Positions 37,454 through 45,156 of a stretch of 64,000 nt of DNA are shown here, piece after piece (position 1 is the first letter of the stretch; every line of letters starts with the position of its first letter). Origin of the DNA: Hyphomonas jannaschiana VP2 (lineage in GTDB: Bacteria; Pseudomonadota; Alphaproteobacteria; Caulobacterales; Hyphomonadaceae); assembly GCF_000685215.1 (NCBI RefSeq), contig NZ_ARYJ01000001.1, forward strand, positions 62,001 to 126,000. Direction: 5' to 3'. The translations under genes and the position numbers were made by a program. Below the pieces are notes generated by a model, which was not told the DNA's origin, made no database searches, and was given only the letters and a program-made list of their open reading frames with translations.

Positions 37454-37801
37454 ATCTTGAAGGATTTCTGACAGTTCGCCTGACAGCGGGTGACCGCAGT
37501 GCGCGCTGCCTTTGGCAGGATGCGGCAAAGCTTTGGGCAGACGTGCACGAACGGCAGGCGGTCAGGATTCCTACATGCTTCTGGCAGCAGCTGGCTGACA
37601 AATGCCTCTTGAAATGCTGCGCATGCGAGACGATTGTTGCGGTGCAGCACGCGACCGCTTCGGGGCTGGCCAGCGTCTGCCCGGGAGTGTGTGTTTCCGG
37701 GCCGGCGTGTTTCGGGGCGATTGAGTTGCGTAATGCGCGCTGAGGGAGGAGTTTCAAAGCCGTTGGGAAGACGGCACCAAACTCTGAAGGACTGAATTCT
37801 C
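37454..37801. other. gene-free intergenic stretch
   Basis: Nothing coding is convincing here. Short open frames exist on both strands but have no family signature, ribosome site or codon pattern like the neighbours. The right end must hold the promoter of the UrcA-family gene, which has GAAGGA about 13 bases before its start. Confidence 0.5.
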
Positions 37802-38155
37802 ATGATGAAACAAATGATCGCGGCCGCTGCCCTCGTTGCCGTCGTGCCGTTCGCCGCTTCCGCTGAAGTGTCCACGCCGATCACCGTCGACATCTCCTAT
37901 GACCACGACCTGCTGGCATCCGATTCGGGCGCCGAGCTCGTGCTCTCCGACATCCGCTCCCAGGCTCGCAGCGCCTGCACCTCTTCCGGCAGTAAGTTTG
38001 GCCGCGGCCCGGTTGTTGACCGCGCCTGCGCCGATGACGTGATGGCCCAGGCGGCCGTCAAGATCCTGCAGGAGCGTGAAGAAATGGGCCTGACAACGGC
38101 TCCGAAGTTCGCCCGTCTCGCATCGGTCGAAACCGCCTCTTACGAACAACGCTAG
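37802..38155 (+). CDS. UrcA family exported protein
   Basis: A 117-residue protein with a Sec signal peptide (KQMIAAAALVAVVPFAASA) and the UrcA pattern: ITVDISYDHDLLASDSGAELVLSDIRSQARSAC followed by a C-terminal cysteine (DRACADDVMAQAAVKIL). The two cysteines could form a disulfide, as in the family. UrcA proteins are small periplasmic proteins of unknown function found mainly in alphaproteobacteria. It is followed by a strong 12-bp hairpin. Confidence 0.78.
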   Translation: MMKQMIAAAALVAVVPFAASAEVSTPITVDISYDHDLLASDSGAELVLSDIRSQARSACTSSGSKFGRGPVVDRACADDVMAQAAVKILQEREEMGLTTAPKFARLASVETASYEQR

Positions 38156-38180
38156 ACCATTTCCTCCCGGAATAGCGTTG

Positions 38181-38210
38181 GAGGGGCGCCCGCGGCCACG
38201 GGCGCCCCTC
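38181..38210. terminator. strong GC hairpin after UrcA-family gene
   Basis: GAGGGGCGCCCG (38181-38192) and CGGGCGCCCCTC (38199-38210) pair over 12 bases with a six-base loop. There is no T tract, so it may act as a 3'-end stabiliser or a Rho-assisted stop. Confidence 0.5.
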
Positions 38211-38248
38211 ACTGATTCCGGCTACAGGGCCCGGAATCCCGAATGCTA

Positions 38249-38279
38249 GAAAGACCCGGCCGGGAAAACCGGGTCTTTC
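38249..38279. terminator. intrinsic terminator between convergent genes
   Basis: GAAAGACCCGG (38249-38259) pairs with CCGGGTCTTTC (38269-38279) around nine bases. The A/T ends of the stem serve as short U tracts in both directions between the UrcA gene and the convergent YXWGXW lipoprotein gene. Confidence 0.7.
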
Positions 38280-38305
38280 CGACTGGGCTGGCTGCCGAAG
38301 GGGGT

Positions 38306-38650
38306 CTATTTCCAGCGGCCAGGCTTGCGGTACCAACCCCGATTGGTCTTCACCCACTGGTCCGGCACCCAAAGTGCGCCGGCATGCGGGGGTGAGCGGT
38401 CCCAATGACCGTCGACCCAGACAAAGTCAGTTCCCGTCCAGTTCCAGTAGCCGCTGATCCAGACCGACAGGGAGGTCGGACGCGGCGGAATGATCACGGT
38501 GCGCGGCGGCGGCGGCGCCGTCGTGATGTAAACGGTGCCCGCCGGGGGCGGCCCATAATGCCGGTACGGCCCGCCGTAGCCGGCACAGGCCGTCAGCAGT
38601 GTGAGGCCGGCAACGGCGGCGGCAGCGCGAAGAGCGGTTCTTCCGGACAT
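38306..38650 (-). CDS. YXWGXW-repeat lipoprotein
   Basis: The 114-residue protein has a lipoprotein signal (LTLLTAC, Cys22), a proline-rich linker (GPPPAGTVYITTAPPPPRTVIIPPRP) and aromatic repeats GYWNWTGTDFVWVDGHWDRSP and WVPDQWVKTNRGWYRKPGRW that fit the YXWGXW repeat family of outer-membrane-associated lipoproteins. Function unknown. It lies 14 bases after the EF-hand gene in the same direction, so they are probably co-transcribed. Confidence 0.82.
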   Translation of the reverse strand: MSGRTALRAAAAVAGLTLLTACAGYGGPYRHYGPPPAGTVYITTAPPPPRTVIIPPRPTSLSVWISGYWNWTGTDFVWVDGHWDRSPPHAGALWVPDQWVKTNRGWYRKPGRWK

Positions 38651-38664
38651 GGTTCACCCTCCCC

Positions 38665-39303
38665 TCACATGCCGCGATTGTAGGATTGCAGCTCGCCCCA
38701 GCTCAGCTGGCCGTCATCATTCGTGTCGGCCTCCAGCCAGGCGTGCTCGCCAAAGCGCATGTATTCCTCGCGGCTGACAATGCCATCGCCATTGCCATCC
38801 ATGACACGGTAACGCTCGGTCTTGCGCAGGTTCGCCTGCTGGCGCATCAGCGCCTGGCGTTCCGGATTGGTATCGCTGTAAGGGCCGGGGCCGAAGCGCG
38901 TGGCATGGTATTCTTCCAGCGTCAGGCCGTTTCCGTCCGCATCCATCTGGTCGAACATGTCCTTGTGCCAGTCTTCGAATTCGACGCGGTTGACGCGGGC
39001 GTCGCCGTCGCGGTCGAATTTGCGCAGACGGTCCTGCGTACCGATGTAACGCCGGTCACGGTCCGGATCGCGGATCATGTCACGGTCGCGATCCCGATCC
39101 TGCAGCTTGTCGCGGCCGGAGGCCGGATCCATCACCCGGAGCCGGTCGCGATCGGTGTCGCCAGCCATGGAGCCCATGCCGGCGCCCTGCCCGGTCCCTT
39201 GTCCACCACCCTGCCGATTACCGCCTTGCGCATAAGCAAGACCCGAAACAGCAACAGCGCCAGACAGGATCACCGCTACTCCGAGGCATTTCAGTTTCAG
39301 CAT
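38665..39303 (-). CDS. exported EF-hand protein
   Basis: A 212-residue protein with a Sec signal peptide (VAVILSGAVAVSGLAYA) and four EF-hand loops: DRDGDARVNRVEF, DADGNGLTLEEY, DGNGDGIVSREEY and DTNDDGQLSWGEL. Between the signal and the loops is a Gly/Gln and Asp/Arg-rich stretch (DRDRDRDMIRDPDRDRRY). It should be a periplasmic Ca2+-binding protein. AGGAGGT five bases before the ATG at 39303 fixes the start. With the RHH-linked protein at 18563 it makes two EF-hand proteins in this window. Confidence 0.82.
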   Translation of the reverse strand: MLKLKCLGVAVILSGAVAVSGLAYAQGGNRQGGGQGTGQGAGMGSMAGDTDRDRLRVMDPASGRDKLQDRDRDRDMIRDPDRDRRYIGTQDRLRKFDRDGDARVNRVEFEDWHKDMFDQMDADGNGLTLEEYHATRFGPGPYSDTNPERQALMRQQANLRKTERYRVMDGNGDGIVSREEYMRFGEHAWLEADTNDDGQLSWGELQSYNRGM

Positions 39304-39534
39304 TTCTACCTCCTCATGCTGAACGCGCCGCAGGCAATACGCGGCTGCCAAACCCTCCCAGTTCAGGGTCTGTCTGACAGAATTGGCTGACATTTGCCTG
39401 ACGGGTGCAGTCGTCCGCCAAGGACGCGCCCGTCTGCCCTGCCACGGCAGACCCTTGTTGTAAGGTTAACACAGTATGGAAGCTTCGTGCCTGTTGTTTT
39501 CCCTATCTCAACAAGGCCGGGGTATCCGCGTGAT

Positions 39535-40800
39535 ATGGAAAACTGTCTCTCGCATCTGACGAGCTCACTGGTATCGAAGGATTCCGATACAATGGGCACA
39601 GGCAAGTCAGATCTCTTTGCGTCCGCGCTTGCGGTCGTTCGCGAACATCTCGGCCTGGATGTTACCTATATTTCTGAAATCACCGAACGGCACATGGTTT
39701 ACCACCATGTCTGCGACCCGGCTGGCCGGGACGACCTGGACAATGCGCGGCTCAGCGCCGGCGACAAGTTGGCGCACAAGCAGACCTACTGTCACAATGT
39801 CTCCATCGGGAACCTGCCGGAACTGATCTGCGACACGCAGGCGATCCCGTTTTCGCGCGAGCTCTCGGTCACGAAAAACCTCAATATCGCTTCGCATATC
39901 GGCGTACCGATCCAGCTGAAGGACGGGCGCATTTACGGCATGATGTGCGGCTTCAGCCACACGGCGAACAAAACGCTGAACGAACGTGACCTGGCAACCA
40001 TGCGGATCTTCGCCAATCTCGTGGGCGAGCACCTGGACGAAAAGATCCGTACCGAGGCGATTATCGAAACCAAGCGCCGCCGCGTGCGTGACGTGCTCGA
40101 CTCCGGCTCGCTGGACGTGGTCTTCCAGCCGATTGTCAACATCACCAGCATGCAGACCGTTGGCTATGAAGCCCTCAGCCGTTTCTCCGGCCCGGGCGCT
40201 TGCCCGCCGGACATCCTGTTTGCCGAGGCCGACGATGTCGGCTGCCTGGCCGAGCTGGAACTCAGCGCGATCGAAAAGGCCCTCAACGCGATGCCGCGGC
40301 TGGAACCGCGCCGGTTCCTGTCAGTCAATGCATCGCCCTCCACCATTGTCAGCGAGGACTTCCTGCAGCTGGTGTCACACTATCCCTTGCAGCGGATTGT
40401 TATCGAAGTGACCGAGCATGCGCAGGTCGGCTGTTACGAGGAGCTGAAAACCGCCCTCGCCCCGCTGCGCCGTCAGGGCACGCGCCTTGCCGTGGACGAT
40501 GCGGGTGCGGGCTATGCCTCGATGCGCCATATCCTCCAGCTGCACCCTGACATCATCAAGCTGGACATGAGCATCACGCGGGACCTGGATTCCTGCGCCT
40601 CGCACCGGGCACTCGTCCGCGCGCTTGTGTCGTTCACGCAGGAAACACGCGGCCATGTGGTCGCCGAAGGGATCGAGAAGGACTCAGAGCTCGCGATCCT
40701 GCGCGAACTCGGCGTGCACAAGGGACAGGGCTACCTGCTCGGACGCCCGTCGATGCAATTGCCCGACCTGCCGGAATCGGACCTGCGCCTGCGCGCCTGA
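39535..40800 (+). CDS. GAF-EAL cyclic-di-GMP phosphodiesterase
   Basis: The protein (421 residues from 39535) has a GAF sensor domain (FASALAVVREHLGLDVTYISEI ... FANLVGEHLDEKI) and a C-terminal EAL domain. The catalytic set looks complete: YEALSRF (EAL), SVNASPST (Asn), VIEVTEHA (Glu), VDDAGAGYAS (Asp-Asp), DIIKLDMS (Lys), VAEGIEK (Glu) and GQGYLLGRP (Gln). It should therefore hydrolyse c-di-GMP in the cytosol in response to a GAF ligand. An ATG at 39592 with GAAGGA ten bases upstream is an equally good start. No membrane helix. Confidence 0.88.
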   Translation: MENCLSHLTSSLVSKDSDTMGTGKSDLFASALAVVREHLGLDVTYISEITERHMVYHHVCDPAGRDDLDNARLSAGDKLAHKQTYCHNVSIGNLPELICDTQAIPFSRELSVTKNLNIASHIGVPIQLKDGRIYGMMCGFSHTANKTLNERDLATMRIFANLVGEHLDEKIRTEAIIETKRRRVRDVLDSGSLDVVFQPIVNITSMQTVGYEALSRFSGPGACPPDILFAEADDVGCLAELELSAIEKALNAMPRLEPRRFLSVNASPSTIVSEDFLQLVSHYPLQRIVIEVTEHAQVGCYEELKTALAPLRRQGTRLAVDDAGAGYASMRHILQLHPDIIKLDMSITRDLDSCASHRALVRALVSFTQETRGHVVAEGIEKDSELAILRELGVHKGQGYLLGRPSMQLPDLPESDLRLRA

Positions 40801-40835
40801 GGCAAGCCGCTTTTCCGGAAACCCGCCAGACCAGC

Positions 40836-41513
40836 TTAGGCCTGCGTAATGTCCGCGAAGGCATGACGGGTGTCGCCGCCTGCGGGCAATCGGACGGCTT
40901 CCTCGTCGCGGGCATCGCTGAGCCAGTCAGCCCCCGGCACGAAGGCCGCAACCTGCAGGATAAGCCCGCCGCGACGCAGCACGGCCCCAAGATGCTCTAC
41001 CGCATGGCAGAAGCTGAAAGCGCGTGTTTCGAAGCGAAAGCCAATTGCATCACAATGTGCCGCCAGCCGACAGGCCGGATCATAGGCCCAGGAGATTTGG
41101 CACTCAGCCGTTCGACCACTGACGACCAACGGGACCGTTTCATAGACATGATCCGAAAAGGGTCCCTCAGCAAATCCCGGCGGCGGGCCGGGCGGCGTCT
41201 TCGGCACAGGCAGGATACGCCGCCAGCCCCAGCTGGGCGGTCGCGACGCCGGTGGCGGCAAAACCGAAGCGGGTTCTGGTGCTGATGTAGGCGCAGGGAC
41301 GCGCGGCACCTGGCTTATCCAGTAGACATCCTGCCGGGCAATCGCGCTTTCAAGGTGAGGGAGGACATCCTCTGCCGGATAGCCACCAAAGCCACCCTGC
41401 CCGACTTCGGCCCGAAGCGCCTCGAAAAGCGCCTGACGGGCCGAAGAATCGGCTGCATCAATGTCCTGAAGCCGGTGGATGACCCAGCCGAGGATGTCGC
41501 TGCGCACGCCCAT
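40836..41513 (-). CDS. hypothetical protein downstream of nrdB
   Basis: I do not recognise this 225-residue protein. It has a short helical N-terminal domain (ILGWVIHRLQDIDAADSSARQALFEALRAEV), a proline-rich linker (about residues 72-115) and a C-terminal mixed domain rich in aromatic and cysteine residues (ISWAYDPACRLAAHCDAIGFRFETRAFSFCHAVEHLG). It starts 30 bases after the nrdB stop and may be read through from the nrdB promoter. A GTG two codons in (41507) is an alternative start. Function unknown. Confidence 0.65.
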   Translation of the reverse strand: MGVRSDILGWVIHRLQDIDAADSSARQALFEALRAEVGQGGFGGYPAEDVLPHLESAIARQDVYWISQVPRVPAPTSAPEPASVLPPPASRPPSWGWRRILPVPKTPPGPPPGFAEGPFSDHVYETVPLVVSGRTAECQISWAYDPACRLAAHCDAIGFRFETRAFSFCHAVEHLGAVLRRGGLILQVAAFVPGADWLSDARDEEAVRLPAGGDTRHAFADITQA

Positions 41514-41543
41514 CCCTGCAAGACCATCCGTCCCTACCCGGCC

Positions 41544-42581
41544 CTATTCGGCCGGGACATTGTCCGGCTTGGCGGCGGGGCGCTTGTCGAACCTGGTCCA
41601 GACGCCGTCATCGCCGTGCCATTCGCCCTTCGTGGCACCTTTGGAATATTCCGTGGCGCGCTGTTCGAAGAAGTTGGCGTGCTCGACACCGTTGAGAATC
41701 TCGGTCAGCCACGGGATCGGGTGCTTGGTGACGCCATAGATCGGCTCCAGCTTCAGCTGGCCGAGGCGCCAGTCGGCGATGTAGCGGATGTAGTTCTTGA
41801 TGTCGTCGGCGGTCATGCCTTCAACCGGGCCCATCTCGAACGCGAGTTCGATGAACTTGTCTTCCAGGCTGACCACGGTGCGGCAGCACTCGCGGATGCG
41901 CTCACGCAGCTCGTCATTCATCACGCCCGTTTCGGCGCAGAATGTGTGGAACAGCTTGATCATGCCTTCGCAGTGCAGCGACTCGTCGCGAACCGACCAG
42001 CTGACGATCTGGCCCATGCCCTTCATCTTGTTGAAGCGCGGGAAGTTCATCAGCATCGCGAATGAGGCGAACAGCTGCAGGCCTTCCGTGAACGCACCAA
42101 AGACGGCCATGGAGACCGCGATGTCTTCATTCGTCTTGGTGTCGAACTGGCCGAGATAATCGTGCTTCGCGGCCATTTCCTTGTATTCCATGAAGGCCGA
42201 GAATTCGCTGTCCGGCATGCCGATGGTTTCCAGCAGCAGGGCGTAGGCCGCGATGTGGATCGTCTCCATGTTGGAGAAGGAGGATAGCATCATGGACACT
42301 TCCACCGGCTTAAACAGCGGCATGTAGTGTTCCATATAGTTGGCGCCGACCTCGACGTCAGACTGGGTGAAGAAGCGGAAGATCTGCGTCAGCAGGTTCC
42401 GCTCGGCATCCGACAGTTTGACCGCCCAGTCCTTGCAGTCCTCGCCCAGCGGCACCTCTTCCGGCATCCAGTGGACCTGTTGCTGCTTCTTCCAGAAATC
42501 ATACGCCCACGGGTAGCGGAACGGCTTGTAAGCGCGGCTCGGGGTGAGCAGTCCGGGAAGCGAAGAATCGGTGGCAGCCAT
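41544..42581 (-). CDS. nrdB: ribonucleoside-diphosphate reductase beta subunit (class I)
   Basis: The 345-residue radical-generating subunit has metal ligands in SNMETIHIAAYALL (Glu-x-x-His and the radical tyrosine four residues later), AFTEGLQLFASFA and RDESLHCEGM. It makes the tyrosyl radical used by NrdA to reduce ribonucleotides. No ATP-cone is fused. AGGAGG seven bases before the ATG at 42581 sets the start (an upstream ATG at 42599 is less likely). nrdA is not adjacent but lies 16 kb away at 58345, which is unusual; both have NrdR-type boxes. Confidence 0.93.
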   Translation of the reverse strand: MAATDSSLPGLLTPSRAYKPFRYPWAYDFWKKQQQVHWMPEEVPLGEDCKDWAVKLSDAERNLLTQIFRFFTQSDVEVGANYMEHYMPLFKPVEVSMMLSSFSNMETIHIAAYALLLETIGMPDSEFSAFMEYKEMAAKHDYLGQFDTKTNEDIAVSMAVFGAFTEGLQLFASFAMLMNFPRFNKMKGMGQIVSWSVRDESLHCEGMIKLFHTFCAETGVMNDELRERIRECCRTVVSLEDKFIELAFEMGPVEGMTADDIKNYIRYIADWRLGQLKLEPIYGVTKHPIPWLTEILNGVEHANFFEQRATEYSKGATKGEWHGDDGVWTRFDKRPAAKPDNVPAE

Positions 42582-42622
42582 GACGGGCCTCCTTGGCATG
42601 CGAGTCGGTTATAAGGGTAATC

Positions 42623-42640
42623 AACACCACATATAGTGCT
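42623..42640. promoter_or_regulatory. NrdR-type box upstream of nrdB (proximal)
   Basis: AACACCACATATAGTGCT shares the core ACATATAGTG with the box in front of nrdA at 60292 and resembles the NrdR consensus (ACACWATATATWGTGT-like). It is centred 50 bases before the nrdB ATG. Its partner site is centred 32 bases further upstream. Confidence 0.65.
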
Positions 42641-42654
42641 TAAGAAGCGTTAAT

Positions 42655-42672
42655 CACGCAAGATGCAGCGTG
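42655..42672. promoter_or_regulatory. weaker NrdR-type half of the nrdB pair (distal)
   Basis: CACGC (42655-42659) and GCGTG (42668-42672) form a symmetric site centred at 42663.5, exactly 32 bases from the proximal box at 42631.5. NrdR typically binds two boxes about three helical turns apart. The match to consensus is poor, so spacing is the main support. Confidence 0.4.
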
Positions 42673-42810
42673 TCGCGTGCGGCATTAGTCCACAGGGTTG
42701 CGCACAGGAAAGGCAAGCATGGCACGATACTCCGCATGCCGGACAGAGGAAATTTTACAGAAAGAGACCAGGCTGCATTATCAGGAACAGGCTCTGAAGA
42801 GGCATATGAG

Positions 42811-43356
42811 ATGAGTCGGCAACTCTTCACGCTGGCATTCCCAGAAACCAGCCCTGGTGCGCGGGCCTGGATGGATGGGGTACGCGCTGAACATGATCAG
42901 GACTTCGCGAGACGGGTCGCGCCCCACTTCACGCTTGTTTTCGGGGACAGCTCCGTTCCGGAAGAAGACTATCTGCAGCATGTCCGGACTGTCGCCAGCA
43001 CAGCCGCTCCCTTCCCGTTCGCCTGCAGGCGCGCCGTCACTGGTACGGACCATCAGGATGAAACCGGCTACGCTTTCCTCGTTCCCGACACAGGTGACAG
43101 TGACATACTGGAACTGCGGAACCAGCTGCACACCGGCCCCTTCTCGGGCCTGCTGCGCGTCGACATTCCCTATGTCCCGCACATAACGGTCGGCCGGTTT
43201 GCCAGCGTCGAAGCCGCCGGGCAGATTTGCGATTCACTGAATGCATCCGGTATCGAAGTGTCAGGCCGGATCACCGCGCTAACGGTTGTTGCCATGGATA
43301 CACAAGGCACGATCCAGGAGATTCAGGCCATCCCTCTGTCTGGCAGTGCGGCATAG
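42811..43356 (+). CDS. 2H-phosphoesterase (LigT/2'-5' RNA ligase-like) protein
   Basis: The 181-residue protein has the two H-x-T/S-x motifs of 2H phosphoesterases, APHFTLVFG and VPHITVGRF, about 110 residues apart. Such enzymes cleave cyclic or 2'-5' phosphodiesters or ligate RNA in vitro; the substrate here is unknown. I chose MSRQLFTLAFPE (42811) with GAGG eight bases upstream. An ATG at 42736 would add 25 residues. It faces nrdB and is convergent with the SulP transporter. Confidence 0.78.
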   Translation: MSRQLFTLAFPETSPGARAWMDGVRAEHDQDFARRVAPHFTLVFGDSSVPEEDYLQHVRTVASTAAPFPFACRRAVTGTDHQDETGYAFLVPDTGDSDILELRNQLHTGPFSGLLRVDIPYVPHITVGRFASVEAAGQICDSLNASGIEVSGRITALTVVAMDTQGTIQEIQAIPLSGSAA

Positions 43357-43364
43357 CGCGCAGC

Positions 43365-45080
43365 TCACCCCCCATCCAGCATCGCTAGCGCCTTTGTCTG
43401 CGCGGTCCGGATGTCCGGTTCCACATTTACGTGCGGCGCCTCAACACCGTGGGCGGCCAGAGCGGCTTCGTTGGCGGGGCTGAGGCCGGTCAGCCAGACG
43501 GCGATCTTCCGGCGGTGGGCGGCTTCGACCAGGCCTTCGATCGTGTGGGCCGCAGTCGAATCGATGAAGGGCACCTGAGAGAAATCGACGATCAGGGCGC
43601 GGTGCTGGTCGCCGATCCGGTCGAGCACTGAGCCGATGGTGGCGGCCGCGCCGAAGAAGAAGGCGCCGGAAATACGGTAGACGATCACGTCCCGGCGGGT
43701 GCTGGTGGCCTCGTCATAAGGCACGCGGGCACGCACATCATCGGCCTCGTCCGGACGGACGAGCGGCGCGCCGAGTTCCACCGTCGCGGCCTGTGACATG
43801 CGCTGGATGAACAGGGCTGCGCCAAGGGCGAAGCCGACAATGATCGCTTCGGTCAGGTCGCGGAACACGGTGAGGCCAAACGTGGCGAGCAGGACGGCCG
43901 CATCCCCTTTCGACGCGTTCAGCAAGCGCCAGAAGGCGTGCTTCTCGAACATGTTCCACGCGACCACGGCCAGCACGCCTGCCAGCGCGGCCATCGGGAT
44001 GAAGGCAATCAGCGGCGCGGCAAGGATCATCAAGCCGAGCAGGAAGACCGAATGCAGCATGCCGGCGACCGGCCCGTGCGCCCCTGCCCTGACATTCGTG
44101 GCCGTCCGCGCAATCGTGCCGGTCACACAGATACCGCCGAAAAGAGCCGAGCCGATATTGGCCGCACCCTGCGCGACGAGTTCGCAGTTGGAGCGATGCC
44201 GTCGCCCGGTCATGCCGTCCGCCACCACGGCGGAGAGCAGCGACTCAATCGCCCCCAGTAGCGTGAAGGAAATCGCGGCGGGTAGAACATCGGCCACTTT
44301 TGCCATGGAGATCGTCGGCACATGGGGCATTGGGAGGCCGGCCGGCATCGCGCCGAAGCGCGTGCCGATCGTGGCAATGTCCAGATTTGCCAGCGCCGTC
44401 ACCAGCGCTGCCAGCACCACGGCCAGCAGGATACCCGGCCAGCCCGGGCGAAAGCGCTTCAGCGTGAAGATCACCGTCATCGTCCCCGCGGCAATGGCAA
44501 AGGCGCCCCAGTCAGCCGTGGGCGCAGCGGCGGCCAGCACAGGCAGTTTCTCAAGGAAGGGTCCGGGCTCTGGCCCGGCGAGGGTGAGACCGAACAGATC
44601 CTTCAGCTGGCTGGAGCCGATGATGATGGCGATGCCCGCGGTGAAGCCGACAGTGACGGGATACGGCACGAATTTCACGAACGTCCCGAGACGCAACCAG
44701 CCCGCGAGCGCCAGCATGACGCCGGACAGGAGCACGGCAAGGATCAGCCCGTCCATGCCGTGGGTCGCGGCCGTCGTGTTGACGAGCACGATGAACGCGC
44801 CCGCCGGTCCGCCAATCTGGAACCGGCTGCCGCCCAGAAGCGAAACAAGAAAGCCGCCAATGATCGCCGTGATCAGGCCCTGCGCCGGGCTCGCCCCTGA
44901 TGCGACAGCTATGGCGATGGATAATGGCAGGGCGACGATGGCAACCGTCAGGCCGGCAATCGCATCAGCCCGAAGCTGGTGCAGGCCGTAGCCCTCGCGC
45001 AGTACCGTCACGAGTTTCGGCGTGTAGAGATCGGCAAAACCGGGCGCGGGTGGCGCCGCTTTTTGCGTGAATGAAGTCAT
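43365..45080 (-). CDS. SulP/SLC26-family anion transporter with STAS domain
   Basis: The 571-residue protein has about 12-14 membrane helices with the SulP signature (GLTVAIVALPLSIAIAVASGASPAQGLITAIIGGFLVSLLGGSRFQIGGPAGAF), followed by a C-terminal STAS domain (VYRISGAFFFGAAATIGSVLDRI ... IVDFSQVPFIDSTAAHTIEGL). It may carry sulfate, bicarbonate or C4-dicarboxylates; the substrate is not predictable. The Ser in the STAS (DSTAAHT) is where regulatory phosphorylation occurs in related domains. It is complete and in the same direction as the Kef-type gene. Confidence 0.88.
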   Translation of the reverse strand: MTSFTQKAAPPAPGFADLYTPKLVTVLREGYGLHQLRADAIAGLTVAIVALPLSIAIAVASGASPAQGLITAIIGGFLVSLLGGSRFQIGGPAGAFIVLVNTTAATHGMDGLILAVLLSGVMLALAGWLRLGTFVKFVPYPVTVGFTAGIAIIIGSSQLKDLFGLTLAGPEPGPFLEKLPVLAAAAPTADWGAFAIAAGTMTVIFTLKRFRPGWPGILLAVVLAALVTALANLDIATIGTRFGAMPAGLPMPHVPTISMAKVADVLPAAISFTLLGAIESLLSAVVADGMTGRRHRSNCELVAQGAANIGSALFGGICVTGTIARTATNVRAGAHGPVAGMLHSVFLLGLMILAAPLIAFIPMAALAGVLAVVAWNMFEKHAFWRLLNASKGDAAVLLATFGLTVFRDLTEAIIVGFALGAALFIQRMSQAATVELGAPLVRPDEADDVRARVPYDEATSTRRDVIVYRISGAFFFGAAATIGSVLDRIGDQHRALIVDFSQVPFIDSTAAHTIEGLVEAAHRRKIAVWLTGLSPANEAALAAHGVEAPHVNVEPDIRTAQTKALAMLDGG

Positions 45081-45156
45081 GGCTGGCCTGCCCCGCTATC
45101 CGCGTATGCATACCTCATACACCACCAGAACGTGTAGGCGAAAGAGGCACGACGCC

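Noticed and set aside
42640-42653. TTAA...TTAA pair before nrdB as a CtrA box
   Set aside because: The spacing is six, not seven, and the flanks do not fit; NrdR-type boxes explain the region better.
45104-45113. GTATGCATAC palindrome before the SulP gene as an operator
   Set aside because: Only ten bases and no second copy or nearby regulator; chance is likely.
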